This document shows, one piece after another, positions 47,741 through 59,035 of a stretch of 64,000 bases of DNA. Source of the stretch: Sthenelais limicola (Eukaryota > Annelida > Polychaeta > Phyllodocida > Sigalionidae); the NCBI GenBank assembly GCA_942159475.1, contig OW804097.1, forward strand, positions 52,348,986-52,412,985, written 5' to 3'. The notes beneath the pieces are model-generated. The model saw only the letters and a program-made list of their open reading frames with translations. It made no database searches and was not told the DNA's origin. The position numbers and the translations under genes are program-made. Each line of letters opens with the position of its first letter. Position 1 is the first letter of the stretch.

Positions 47741-48700
47741 ATGGCTAGGCAAGAACTATCAATACGACCATCTACTCTTGCGAACCACAAATCAATCATG
47801 AGGCTATATGTCGGCTTCTCAGTCCACCACAAGATCCATTGGGAAACACCATCACCTGACCACCTGTGTGTTTTCATAGAATATCTGGCACTATGGTTGA
47901 GCTCCCCAGCCTCAATTAACAACTATATCTCTGCGGTCAAATCATGCTTAAGGAGAATGGGGCTGGATACCAAAAACTTTGATAACTTCAGGGTAAAAGA
48001 GGCGCTCACAGCAATAGCCACTACCATACGCCATAAAACGACTCCTGCTGAGGAAATCAACGTACACGACCTCTGCAAAATAATTCAGGCATTGAGGGAG
48101 GATCCAGAGGGCCCCTCCCTTGTTGCAGCTGTGTGTATTATGTTTACATCTCTACTAAGGCAATCTAACCTCGCCCCAAGGTCAGTGGGCGCATTTGACC
48201 GGACCAGACACCTTACTCGTGGGGATGTGGAGATAGTACAGGACAGTGTGCACATCGACTACAAGTGGGCTAAAGCTGAACAGAAGGCAGGTAGGAGGGA
48301 GCCCATCACGGTCCCCGCGCTACAAGGCTCCCCTATCTGCCCTGTAGATGCTATAGAGAGCATGTTCCTCCACAGGCCTCACAACTCTCCAACAGATCCC
48401 CTCCTCATGTTTGCTGATCGAGGTCCCATTCCACTCTCATACATCAACTCCCGCTGGACACAAGCGAGGAAGAGAGTGGGCCTAGGGTCAAAACGCCTAA
48501 CTCTCCACTCGTTGAGGAGAGGAGGATGCTGCCTCTTACAATCCATACAAGGGGTGTCAGAGGCAGATATTAGGGCGTTCGGACGCTGGAGATCGAACGC
48601 CTCAGAAAAATATGTGAAAGATCTAAGTCAGCAGAAGGCAGGCACTGCCCTAAGGAACTGGGCAGCAAAACAACCTAAATCCGACCACCAGTTGGGCTAG
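47741..48700 (+). CDS. Ngaro tyrosine recombinase (ORF3)
   Basis: Integrase of the element, 319 residues from the ATG at 47741 (MARQELSIRPSTLANHKSIM); the frame is open from 47687. Phage-integrase-type architecture: an N-terminal core-binding part, then the catalytic part with Arg in SLLRQSNLAPRS (near 48158), HSLRRGG (His and second Arg, near 48505), FGRWRS (the Trp position) and the nucleophile Tyr in SEKYVKDLSQQ (near 48610). The R-H-R-Y tetrad is complete, so the enzyme is probably active. It is in a different frame from ORF2 and separated by about 100 bases. TTTTCCAG at 47698-47705 looks like a splice acceptor that could deliver a recombinase mRNA; that is speculation. Confidence 0.92.
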   Translation: MARQELSIRPSTLANHKSIMRLYVGFSVHHKIHWETPSPDHLCVFIEYLALWLSSPASINNYISAVKSCLRRMGLDTKNFDNFRVKEALTAIATTIRHKTTPAEEINVHDLCKIIQALREDPEGPSLVAAVCIMFTSLLRQSNLAPRSVGAFDRTRHLTRGDVEIVQDSVHIDYKWAKAEQKAGRREPITVPALQGSPICPVDAIESMFLHRPHNSPTDPLLMFADRGPIPLSYINSRWTQARKRVGLGSKRLTLHSLRRGGCCLLQSIQGVSEADIRAFGRWRSNASEKYVKDLSQQKAGTALRNWAAKQPKSDHQLG

Positions 48701-48731
48701 TGAAACAACATTGGAACAATTGAGACCTTAG

Positions 48732-49039
48732 GTATAAAACCAACAGTCAATACAAAACAACCTCGAAATCTCTTGATATGAATCCTCATGTCCTATTGTT
48801 CTATTGTTCTATTGTTTATTGTGTGTTATTGTATAACCATGTTTAACCTATTACCACATAATCTCATGTAACAGCCACTCATAGGCAGGTTTATCTATCT
48901 TTATGTATAATCATTAACTAAATATTTACTCTCATGTATAACCCCTCATCGCCATAGATACTTTATAGTACATGTCCATGTTGACGACGAGAGACAAATA
49001 AAACCCTCTACATCGCCACTCTGACTTTGTCTCATAATG
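48732..49039 (+). repeat. Ngaro B1 repeat
   Basis: A 308-base repeat starting GTATAAAACCAACAG, identical to B2. It contains AATAAA near its end (about 48998), a possible polyadenylation signal. Confidence 0.92.
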
Positions 49040-49194
49040 GTGAGAGCATTAGCCAACCTAATGAGAGGTCATTATGAGTAGGCAGAGGGAGCCACGAGTA
49101 CGGAACTTTCCACCCCCCTCCTCCTTGCTCCAGTAGAGCGGACGCTTGACCGTTGCGCACTTTGAATTCTACTCCAGTAGCGACCACATCGTTG
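49040..49194 (+). repeat. Ngaro A2 repeat
   Basis: An internal copy of A1, identical over 155 bases and directly adjoining B1. Confidence 0.92.
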
Positions 49195-49263
49195 CCCACC
49201 CTCCACTCCCTAAGATTAAGACTATTGAAAAAACAACAACAATTTCCATCCACCCTGGAGGGT

Positions 49264-49571
49264 GTATAAAACCAACAGTCAATACAAAACAACCTCGAAA
49301 TCTCTTGATATGAATCCTCATGTCCTATTGTTCTATTGTTCTATTGTTTATTGTGTGTTATTGTATAACCATGTTTAACCTATTACCACATAATCTCATG
49401 TAACAGCCACTCATAGGCAGGTTTATCTATCTTTATGTATAATCATTAACTAAATATTTACTCTCATGTATAACCCCTCATCGCCATAGATACTTTATAG
49501 TACATGTCCATGTTGACGACGAGAGACAAATAAAACCCTCTACATCGCCACTCTGACTTTGTCTCATAATG
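49264..49571 (+). repeat. Ngaro B2 repeat
   Basis: The 3' terminal copy of B, identical to B1 and separated from A2 by a 69-base spacer. The element ends at CTCATAATG. Confidence 0.92.
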
Positions 49572-52237
49572 TACCGGCATTGAGCAGGAGCGCCGCCTAG
49601 CTAGTTCCCCTGTAGGTCCCCGTTACAACCCCACATTCCTTCACCCCCATATCTCCCTCTCTCTCCCCCTCTTCGGTACTTTATGAATAATTAAACCTTC
49701 ATGTTAAGATACATCATGTTATAACCTTCATGTAACGAATTCTCAATTGCATTATTAACCTTATACTTTTAACCTGTATGTTCACTTCAATGAGGGTAAA
49801 TGAACAGCCAAATATTACTTAAAAATCGATGCAAGTTCATTTAAATTGTCTATACAAAAACATGCTTAAATTTTCAAAATATTCAAACGCACATAAAAAT
49901 GTATTCTCAATGCGGATTCTGGTGAATTTTGGATATGTTATTCTACTTGAAATTGCACTTCATTTGACACCAAAAGTGTGTTTATCCCATTTGGGGGGGG
50001 GGGGTTCGGTGTGGGGAAAAAATATTAAAAAAACCATAAAAAAACCATTAAAATGCACATAAAAAAAATTCCCCAAAGCGGATTTTTGATATGTTATTCT
50101 ACTCGTTATTCCGCTTCTTTTGACACCAAAATTGTCTTCATACCAATTTTTGCAGGGTCAAAATGTTCAGGGACTGGACTAATAGAAACCCCTACGCACA
50201 ACCTTCTAAGACACAACTAAACAATGTAATGCTACCTCCATATGAGCCAAATAATTATTACTTCTCCCACAGATCATTCCCACCATGTTTTACATATGGA
50301 ATTAAATGACTACTCCCTCTGCTCAAAAATCGCCAATGATTATAAATATGTATTATTTCATAACTATGCCAAATATGCGTAACGATTACGCACGGCGGTG
50401 ACGCATGCCTGCATAATCTAGTCATTGAAAACATCAACCATTAGATATTGGTTGTTATGATAATAAATACCCATAAACAGTCTTGATAACAATTGATTCT
50501 TATCAAATCATGCTTTTAGAGATGAAACTAATCAAATTAAGGTTTTCATGGAGATCACTGTTGGGACATTAGCTACATTTTTCTATGCCCTCATTGTATG
50601 GCTAGTTTCCACTCTTCAAATCAAATTTCAGTCACTATATACATGTATAGGCATTCTCTTATTAAATTTTACATTATCTTTACATAATATTAATTTTACC
50701 TTGGACGAATGGCATTAATTAACATCACTGATAGGACATAATTCAATCATTTTTGTACTTTTCTGTAATTAGACGGTGAACAAATGTATCAAACGCCATC
50801 AAATTTCAACATAAGATGTCTTACTTGTACCTAAATTGATCCCAGCATTTAAAAAACGTGTGGTGAAAATTAATTTTTGGGACCTCTGTATCCTCTGTTA
50901 TTATATTAGTTTTAACAGAAATATAGGTCTTTATGCAATTAAGAGGTCATTAATGGTCCAACTGAACAAAAAAATTGGATTCTGGTATCTGGCCATATGG
51001 ACTTATATTGGCAGGTTTTCTATTATATATTAGTGTCATTCTGACACTAAACAGAATATAAATGGAAATATGTGAGCATGGCCCTGGCCTTATGGCCCTT
51101 TTAAAAAAGCTCTATAGGATGAGAAGGAAGGGGGTTTAGGTAAAACTAGCTACATGGAAGGTATCTTAATGCATTAGTGCATGGAAGTCTAATTTATTAT
51201 AGCCTGTAGTACTATTTTATGCATAGAGGAAATATTTTTAATTTATTTATCTAAAATAAATCTTTTTTTAAGCATTAACTAACATAGAGATGTGAAATAC
51301 ACCTGTAAGAGGAATGTCTATGACCATAAACTTAATCAGTTATCATACTGACTAATTAATCTTACTTTGACACATATCTATGTAAAACTACCAGGCTTAT
51401 TTTGCTGTTTATCATCATATGGGTGGAAAGGGTTTATTTTTAATTAAAGCTGAAAAACTACATTTACCTTTTAATTTAGCCCAGAAAAAAACCTGAACCC
51501 CTTGGACTATTGTAGTATAATTTATATCTACTTAAACTTTGAGATATACTCTATTAAATAAGATCAGATAACATGTTAGTTTACCAAGTTTATAAAATTG
51601 CCATTCTGAGAGCTGGGCGACCTGACCCATATATATCAATTATATATCAGGACTGAAGTCCAATATTAAAAACAAATGAATTGAGGTCTCCTAGTCCTAT
51701 AGACTAGATTGTCCAATTCAACTATTTTCATTATTTGTGGCAGAAAAAAGGAATGCATCGCCGCCCTTCTTTTGCCTTTTTTGCCACGATCTTTACGATA
51801 TCGTCCCTACAAGGAAGATTGAAAGGTATCACCTACGTGAAATTTGTTTCGAAATAAAATCTGTTTTAAAAAAATGTCCCACTAGCCGGCTTGCACAGCT
51901 GTCTGAGTAGTAAACCCTAATCCTCATTTAAATACGTTTAAGCTTTCCTACCACCGTTTCCTCACGAGGTTCTAAGATCGAGAACAAAGCACCCTCAAGC
52001 TGCGGTAAAAGCCGATGCATGTAACTGAGTTAATCCAAAATATATGTCTAAGTTCATGTTCAGGTAATTTTAAAACAGGACATTTTACAACATGATACAT
52101 ATCTGATAAGAGTTCTGTCTGAATAACTAGCTTATCATTTCATTAGAGGAAATTCTACAACATGACCTATTTTTATGCTTTTTCTGTCTGAATAACTAGC
52201 TCATCAGTTTGAGCTACACTAAACTTTAGTGTAGGAT
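49572..52237. other. Intronic sequence, tandem repeat only
   Basis: A short GC-rich stretch adjoins the retrotransposon, then AT-rich DNA. It includes the duplication at 49878-50150 and a poly-G run near 49994. No gene. Confidence 0.55.
49878..50150. repeat. Two diverged ~160-bp tandem units
   Basis: Both units carry GCACATAAAAA, GCGGATT, GATATGTTATTCTACT and TTTGACACCAAAA in order, starting near 49888 and 50053. Confidence 0.65.
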
Positions 52238-52333
52238 AGAGGACAAGACGCTGTATTCTTAGTGAATAGGAAATGTTTGAGGCGTCAGCCGAGGACATTT
52301 CCTATTCACTAAGAGTACAGCGTCGAGTCCTCT
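52238..52333. repeat. 38-bp-arm hairpin element
   Basis: Arms 52238-52275 and 52296-52333 are complementary with about three mismatches (AGAGGAC..GACGCTGTA.TCTTAGTG type), around a 20-base loop. A perfect ACACTAAA-C-TTTAGTGT hairpin lies just upstream. Probably a foldback MITE. Confidence 0.7.
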
Positions 52334-52635
52334 AGCATGCTTATTCTCCAACTCCAATTGTTTGTTGTTATTGAAACTTCAATTGTTAATTATTATTGAG
52401 TAGACCCAATCTCCCTACCACCTTACCACCCAATAACAACTGCCTGATCAGTGAGCGGGATTGCTTGGAGATATATGGTCCTGTATATTGGACAATACCT
52501 CACTCTCAAACTTTGATTGTTTGTTTATTATTGACCATGCACCCCTATACACATTTTGCATTACCTCGAATTATTCACTCTATGCAACACCTTACACGTC
52601 CTACTACTGTTCCATATTGGTCTTCACCAACACAT

Positions 52636-52935
52636 ATGTGATGTGTTACAGCAAAATAAGTCACAAGTCGCAAAAATAGGATTTTGAGATATCATATTTG
52701 AAACGAAAAAGGTCAAGCCAATGATAGTTAACATTAGGCCATGGATAATATGTATTTCTATATTTAATGTTTGACATATTTATGTGTGAAAAAGAATTGC
52801 AATGTTTCTGGGTGGGCAATTACCAGTAAAGTATTTAAAATAATGTCCTCAATATAATGACCTTCAAAACGCAAGGATACACTGTCTTGAAATTTAGTAC
52901 ATAGATTCGGCCAAATTTGTTATTTTTTTTAGAAC
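52636..52935 (+). mobile_element. Partial copy of the ATGTGATGTGTT MITE family
   Basis: Starts ATGTGATGTGTTACAGCAAA and shares AAGTCACAAGTCGCAAAAAT plus ordered internal blocks (CCAATGATAGTTAACA, TATTTCTATATTTAA, GGGCAATTACCAGTA) with the complement of 59548-59944. The right end is missing or diverged. Confidence 0.6.
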
Positions 52936-52985
52936 ATCATTTTTCTATTTCAGGAATCATACTATCCTATCATATACAGATCTTA

Positions 52986-53090
52986 TCTGAGGCCCAGTGG
53001 CAGAGTGGGTAGAGCATTAAACTCTACTTGCTATAGCCTATCCTTATGTAAGTGGTCCTGGGTTCGAATCCAGGGCAATCCTAGTTCAAA
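52986..53090 (+). pseudogene. tRNA-like sequence / SINE head
   Basis: GGCAGAGTGGGTAGAGC is a good box A and GGTTCGAATCC a perfect box B about 45 bases later, with GGCCC and CAGGGC ends. The arms between do not form a clear anticodon stem, so a tRNA-derived SINE or pseudogene is likelier than a working tRNA. Confidence 0.5.
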
Positions 53091-53103
53091 TTTATTTCTA
53101 ACA

Positions 53104-53256
53104 GATGCCTGAGTGGACTCTTTAATGAAAGGGTCCGCTCAGGCATCTGAGAGGACTCTTCTGAACGGACTCTTTCATTAAAGAATCCGCTCAGAATGCT
53201 CAAAGAATGCACCTGAAATTCAGGACTGTACTCTTCGAGCAACGAGTCCGCTCAAG
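53104..53256. repeat. Three consecutive related hairpins
   Basis: Hairpin 1 (53104-53147) is a near-palindrome of 44 bases starting GATGCCTGAGTGGACTCTTT. Hairpin 2 (about 53162-53195) is CTGAACGGACTCTTT around CATT. Hairpin 3 (about 53223-53250) is looser. Each right arm ends TCCGCTCA. They follow directly after the tRNA-like sequence. Confidence 0.65.
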
Positions 53257-54639
53257 CCAATGCTTAGGAATAGGGGCACGACAGCAAGTGGAGGATAACA
53301 TTAGGAAGAGTATTTGTGTTACAGGGATACACACAATCTGGATAATCATTTTTAAATTTGTGCATCTCTAATTTTATAATTCCTGGTAAAGAAATTTGGT
53401 TATGGTGAATTCAACCGACGACTGCATTTAATATTTCTCCAAAGTGACATTCTATGATACATACTAGGAAATAAATTGATCTAAGCTGTTATCAGGTGGG
53501 CTGCAGAAATATCATATTGAACGTTCAGAGATATTATAGAACTTTAGAAGTGTTATAAAAAGCCAATAATATTTTTCTAATAATTTTCCCCTCAGAGTTC
53601 AGATTGTGTAATATCATGTGGCGCAATGATAACGCAACAATGATTAACCACATTTATTATCAATATTCCAAATTATCACATCTCCCACTATCCCAATGGC
53701 GTGCATACTTAATGATAGTAGTGACAAGTATAGCCAACTGGTTAAGTCATAAAATATTAATACTTATAGTTATAGAGTCAAAAAGATGTGTCTGTCTGGC
53801 CTCCCACATAAACACACACATATAAAATTTGATGTGCATTGGTTTTAATTATGTATTATTATCTACAGATCAATCAACCAATTAAAGAAAATTGCCGAAT
53901 ATCTAGTGCATGTGTTCCAAGTGCTATAGTCCATAAATGCCTTGCACGAATCAGTATGAGGTTGTACAAGCATGTACATACATTAAGCAGCCTATAGTTG
54001 CAATGGAGCGGATCCAGAAATGTATTTAGGGGAGATTGGGGAGAGGGGGTGCGCGTTGGTGGGGGCGTAAAGGGTTCTGATTATTGATAATACAGCAGGC
54101 CCTACATACGATGCATATCATTATATCATATTCTCTCTATGTTTTTTCAAGATTACGAATTGATTGTAAATGACCTGAATTTTATAGCAATATTTTAAGG
54201 CATGTCTCGCTTATTAGTTAGAAATTTGCTTAAATGCACTCTATCAATATATACCTTTAATGGTGACAATGCTGTAATATTAGTATCAGGTCATAATCTT
54301 AGAAGCTATCAAGTAGTTCATTAGGACTGTACTGTACATAAACCAGTTTCGTCATTCATTTAGCTCAGAATAGAGTTAGATGTTTTAGGCTAAACTTGAT
54401 CATATTATTATGTTTCTTTATTCTATATCTCTTGTACCTTTCTTCGATATACGAGTTGAATGCCTCTTTTGTATGTAAGCAACATTAATCACCCATTGAA
54501 TTTGTCGCGATTTAATATTAAGACGTTTAAGCTTTGTAATTATTGTTATAAGTATTTTTAATGGTGATAATTATCCACATGTGGCTTTACACTCGTTGTT
54601 ATGAAACCACCTTAGAGCACCGCTCGCTCCCCTCCCCTC

Positions 54640-54908
54640 CCCCCCCCCCCCCCCCACTTTCTTCCACTCATGGGATTCCTACTCGAACAAGCTGCAAGCC
54701 TGGGGATTACCAATGAGCCTTTTAAGGGTCACACTCCTCCAATGTCAAAGGGTCACCTTTACGCAAGTCACCTCCAGGATATTAAGCAAACACCGGCCCA
54801 ACAGTGCCAGTCTGCAACCGTGAGGCTCGAGAGGAGGGACGATACCTAGCACCAACCGGACTTGCCGCATTCTCCGTCTTGTAACAAGAAGAACATCACA
54901 GCTTAAAC
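54640..54908 (+). promoter_or_regulatory. Upstream region of the translocase gene
   Basis: The base composition rises in GC here. A poly-C run ends near 54656. Two AAGGGTCAC half-sites (about 54725 and 54750) include TGTCAAAGGGTCACC, which resembles a DR1 element of the RXR/HNF4/COUP type. No TATA box is clear. The 5' UTR start is unknown. Confidence 0.3.
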
Positions 54909-55814
54909 ATGGGTAAGCAAAAGCTTGGATTCGCTGAGAATTTTGCTTTGAGTGGGGCAGCTGCAGTTATTTCAAAAACAGCCGCGGCGCCAATTGAGCG
55001 AGTGAAACTTCTGGTTCAAAATCAAGATGAAATGATCAAGCAGGGACGTTTGGACAGGCCATACAAAGGTGTAATTGACTGCACAGCCAGAACATTCGCT
55101 ACGGAGGGAGTCATTCCATTCTGGAGAGGAAATCTTGCCAACTGCATTCGATACTTTCCAACACAGGCTCTAAACTTTGCTTTCAAAGATCAGATTAAGA
55201 GTCTTTTCAAGGCCTCCAAGAAAGACGGCTATGGAACAAAATTCGCGAAGAACATAGCTTCCGGCGGCGCTGCAGGTGCTTTGTCCCTCACCTTCGTCTA
55301 CTCTCTCGACTATGCCCGAACCCGCCTGGCCAACGATGCCAAATCGGGGAAAGGGGGTGGAGAAAGGCAATTCAACGGCCTCATCGATGTCTACAAAAAG
55401 ACTCTCAAATCGGACGGTATCGGAGGTCTGTACCGTGGTTTCGTTATCTCCTGTGCGGGTATCATCCTCTACCGTGGGTGCTACTTCGGGTTTTACGACA
55501 CTCTCAAACCCATCCTTCTCGGTGACAACTCTGGACTTTTGGCTTCTTTCGCCCTCGGTTATGTTGTCACTATCAGCTCTGGTCTAGTGTCATACCCAGT
55601 TGACACCATTCGTCGTCGAATGATGATGACATCAGGAGAAGCTGTCAAGTACAAGGGCTCCATTGACTGCACGATGCAGATTATCAAGAACGAAGGTGCC
55701 ATGTCTTTAATGAAAGGAGCTGGTGCTAACATCCTCAGAGGTGTCGCTGGTGCCGGTGTCCTCTCCGGTTTTGACAAATTCCAAGAGCTCTACATCAAAT
55801 GGCGTCTAGGTTAA
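54909..55814 (+). CDS. ADP/ATP translocase, plant/fungal-type signatures
   Basis: A mitochondrial carrier that exchanges cytosolic ADP for matrix ATP across the inner membrane. The 301 residues, in one exon, have three ~100-residue repeats of six membrane helices. Carrier signatures are PIERVK (28-33), SLDYAR (132-137) and YPVDTIR (229-235), followed by the diagnostic RRRMMM (235-240). Expected substrate-contact residues are present, for example K23 and R81. Unusually, [12 protein letters not shown] (37-48), [14 protein letters not shown] (132-145) and [10 protein letters not shown] match plant and fungal carriers; ordinary animal ones have Q.Q without the NQDEM loop, and PLDFARTRLAAD. Coding GC is higher than the surroundings. 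It is intronless, lies inside the opposite-strand granin-like intron, and shows no visible poly(A) tract or target duplication of a retrocopy. No presequence, as is normal for the family. Confidence 0.95.
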   Translation: MGKQKLGFAENFALSGAAAVISKTAAAPIERVKLLVQNQDEMIKQGRLDRPYKGVIDCTARTFATEGVIPFWRGNLANCIRYFPTQALNFAFKDQIKSLFKASKKDGYGTKFAKNIASGGAAGALSLTFVYSLDYARTRLANDAKSGKGGGERQFNGLIDVYKKTLKSDGIGGLYRGFVISCAGIILYRGCYFGFYDTLKPILLGDNSGLLASFALGYVVTISSGLVSYPVDTIRRRMMMTSGEAVKYKGSIDCTMQIIKNEGAMSLMKGAGANILRGVAGAGVLSGFDKFQELYIKWRLG

Positions 55815-56087
55815 TTTAATTAGTAATATCTATTTTTAATTTATATTTGATGTTACATGGGTCTTCACTGGAACGGAACAATGGACTGATATAATAATAA
55901 GGTGCGGCGGTGTTCAACTTACACTTGTAAATCATGCTGTGCTGTAACTTGCCAGAACAGACATAAATAACATGTGAATTGATTGAGCATGTCCGAACAC
56001 GACCAGAGGAGTCATATGGTCGGATTAGCATATGGATTGATCGATGGCACAAGTACGGAACGATCGGGAACAATATGAAACATAGGG

Positions 56088-56093
56088 AATAAA
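56088..56093 (+). terminator. Candidate polyadenylation signal of the translocase gene
   Basis: AATAAA about 270 bases after the stop codon, on the coding strand. Confidence 0.45.
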
Positions 56094-58860
56094 AACCATG
56101 GTTCAGACAACAGCTTTTGATATTATTTCTTCTTTCAACTATTTTATTTGTCTTTGGTAATTACAATTTCCTATTACTACTCTATTAATATATGCAGATG
56201 CAATTCTCATCTACATAACTTTCGGTACTATAATTTATGTGTAATCATGATAAGTTTACTATTCTGGATGGAATTCCCCATGCATTTAATGCAACATACC
56301 GTATATGTTAAGGTTTAGAGTCATTGAATACCAATAACTACGTCTCCTTCCACAACAGGCAATCAACGCTCGACAGATTTTTCTGCAATATTATGTAATC
56401 CATATTTATGCAATTATATTGCCAGTCTGCTGATTGATGGCCGTTTGCTATTCGTTGCGAAAAAGAACTAATTCTCCACCGTTTAAGGAGCTGATGTACA
56501 AAAATTAATTGGTATCAATACGAATCTCTTCTTTTACAACAAAATAATAGGGTTGACATTAGCGAGAGCAATTGCAATGTAACAAGAATTGCTTGTTCTA
56601 TTTTTGCAGTCCATTGCCACGAACTCCAATGTTAAGAAATATTTTTCACTAATCAAACAAAGTGAAAAGCAAATGTTATATAAATATGTCCAACGAAAAG
56701 CCCAATTTCAAGCATTACCCATGCAATCGAAGGAAAGAACGAACTAATTTGAAGGAATATGCGAAAAAAATTTGAATACAAATAATTGAATGAGGGTTAT
56801 AATAAACGTGAAATTTCAGTAAGAATGTTTTATAAATTATACGGATATAAATATTCTATTGAAACTAAAAAAGATCCGTCAATTCCGCCTGTCACGGCAC
56901 TTGAGTGGCGATTACAAAATACATGATTGCATGAATATAATGGGGTCGGGGCATGCAAGGCCTTAAATTGATTAAACAGTAATTAAGTAAAGAGAGAGAG
57001 GGGAGGGGGAGAGAGACACACACACATAGAGAGAGAGAGAGAGAGAGAGGAGCTAGGGGGAGATAGATTGATAGAGAGAATGTGTGAGAGAGATTCGGGA
57101 GAGTTTTGATTTCTATCTGTCATTTTAGCACAGGTTCTCCACAAGGGCACTGATATGACCTCATGTCAACTCAGAATGAAGAACGAAGCAATATATCATA
57201 CTAATCCTTATGCATGCAATACACGTTTGATCAAGGCCTGGAGTTTAAGAAATGCCAATCGAATCTTCTACCACACAATCGTTTAATAACATCGACTGCT
57301 TGTATTTAACCTATTCATATTTATGATAACATAATTCTTTGGGAATATCAAACATGGCCACAAGCTCTCTTTCCTTTCATTGCCTCTCATCCAATTAGGT
57401 ACCTCTCCTCCACTTAACCTCCCCTGAACCTAACCCTTGAGAGGGGTTATTTCTTATAAGACCTCTGCATTACTGAGAAAAGCAGCAGGAAAATTATGAA
57501 AAGTAACTTTTTATGGCTTAATCACATTGGTCAATGGCAGGCCACATACTCTTTTATGTCGTTAGGTAGATTACTTCCAGGGTATATATCTGGGTTAACA
57601 ACATGGACGTAATCTAGACCCAGGATCAGGTCCAGTCTGCAGTGCTCAGTGGTTTTGGAGAGGAGAGGGCTAATGGTGCTCTATCTCTCTTCATCTATTG
57701 ACTATTTTAAATTTATTGTTTTTTCTCAATGTGAAGGTTTTCCCACGAAACCAAAGCTGTTATTAAGTTGTTATAGTTTGTGGCAAGGGCTGTTTTGTTA
57801 TCTTCATGTATGTAGAACCCAATCTAATATAAATATCATAATTAATTATCTTTTATGTAATTGGCTTTCTCGACCTGGATATTGGGCAATATCATGTCCT
57901 TCAGCGTGAAGCTGAATGTACATACAGCTGTACTGTTGACCGTAAATATCTGATTTCTAACAAATCACAGTTGATATTTTATTCATATCTCCTAGTATTG
58001 TTCTACCGATACGAATGTTACACAATTCGCTTTGGTAATATTCTATAGGCATCCAAGTTAATCATATATGAGTTTAAATGTGGGATATACATTATTTTAG
58101 GTTAGGTTTTCTGTCAGCCCCCCCCCCCCCCCTCACTCAAAATAATTATATAGGGATGGAAATTGCCAAAGTTACCTCTGGATAAATAAATGCCAAACCT
58201 ATTTGATACGATTTGATTTTATGCAGACAAGCTTTTAGCAACGAATCTATGATTGCAACTTAATGGCTTGTATTATGAAATCTATTTTAACAAGCCTCAT
58301 TTAAGATGATTACCTTTAATAAACCTAATATTCGTATCCGTCCATCAGCCGTGATTCGTATTCCTTCCGTTTTCCGACTCCCTTCAATTTCATTTATAAT
58401 CTAAAGACCCCTGGATATGTATTTATAGAACACGCTCCCGCTATAGGACTATGATGAACTGAGAGTACAAGCTCTGGTTTCTCCCAGGGATGGAGTAATC
58501 ATATGAGACAAAGCAGAACATAAAAGTCGATAGGTTATTTATTGTCCATGGGGGATTTTAACTATATTAATCATCCCAATCGATAATTTCCATCAATGTA
58601 AAACTCTAAATTTTAATCTGAACTCATGAGGGCCGATGGGGTAGACTTTGCATGTCCTGATACTGAGGAGAGATTTGGGTCATTGTTTAGTCTTAGATTT
58701 GGCCTAACATCGAATTGCAAAAATAAGAAAATATGAAGCTGAAGAGTCGATTGTTGCCAGAGCGACATCAGAGGTATTTTCATTGTACCAAGTGTAAGCT
58801 GATATGATTTCTTGTGGCTGAAGTATTCAGGATATTTGTGAATAGAAATGAAGGAAGATC
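56094..58860. other. Intronic sequence, no gene recognised
   Basis: Contains a GA/CA microsatellite (about 56985-57060) and a C run near 58118. Nothing else supported. Confidence 0.55.
56985..57060. repeat. (GA)n/(CA)n microsatellite
   Basis: AGAGAGAG blocks interrupted by ACACACACAC and GGGGAGGGGG. Confidence 0.85.
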
Positions 58861-58869
58861 CCCAAACCT

Positions 58870-59035
58870 AACGACCAGATTCTGAGAGTCCCGGATTCGA
58901 ATCCCATGAGCGCCTTGTCAGAGCATCATTTCACCTCCCACCAAGTGCACGCTGACTATTACCAAAGACCAGTCATGTCTATGGCTATATAAATACGCAT
59001 GTAAAAGGACTATATTGCTAATAATTTAAAAGAGT
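58870..59035 (+). repeat. tRNA-derived SINE remnant
   Basis: GGATTCGAATCCC is a box B-like sequence. It is followed by a body with CAGTCATGTCTATGGCTATATAAA. Box A is not recognisable, so the head is degraded. Confidence 0.4.

Larger units (their letters stand above)
43548..49571 (+). mobile_element. Intact Ngaro-like tyrosine-recombinase retrotransposon
   Basis: A 6.02-kb element with split direct repeats arranged A1 - ORFs - B1 - A2 - B2. A1 (43548-43702) equals A2 (49040-49194), and B1 (48732-49039) equals B2 (49264-49571), with no differences by eye. It encodes a Gag-like protein, a reverse transcriptase/RNase H and a tyrosine recombinase, all uninterrupted. The split repeats, and the lack of a methyltransferase domain between RNase H and recombinase, point to Ngaro rather than DIRS1; a PAT-like element is the alternative. 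Such elements replicate through a circular DNA intermediate and integrate by recombinase without target duplication. Confidence 0.9.

Noticed and set aside
53604..53825. 73-codon frame and other short frames in the long intron
   Set aside because: Random composition, no homology recognised, and length within chance expectation.
54909..55814. Translocase as a processed retrocopy
   Set aside because: Intronless, but no poly(A) tract or target duplication seen, and its ancestry differs from ordinary animal paralogues that would be the parent.
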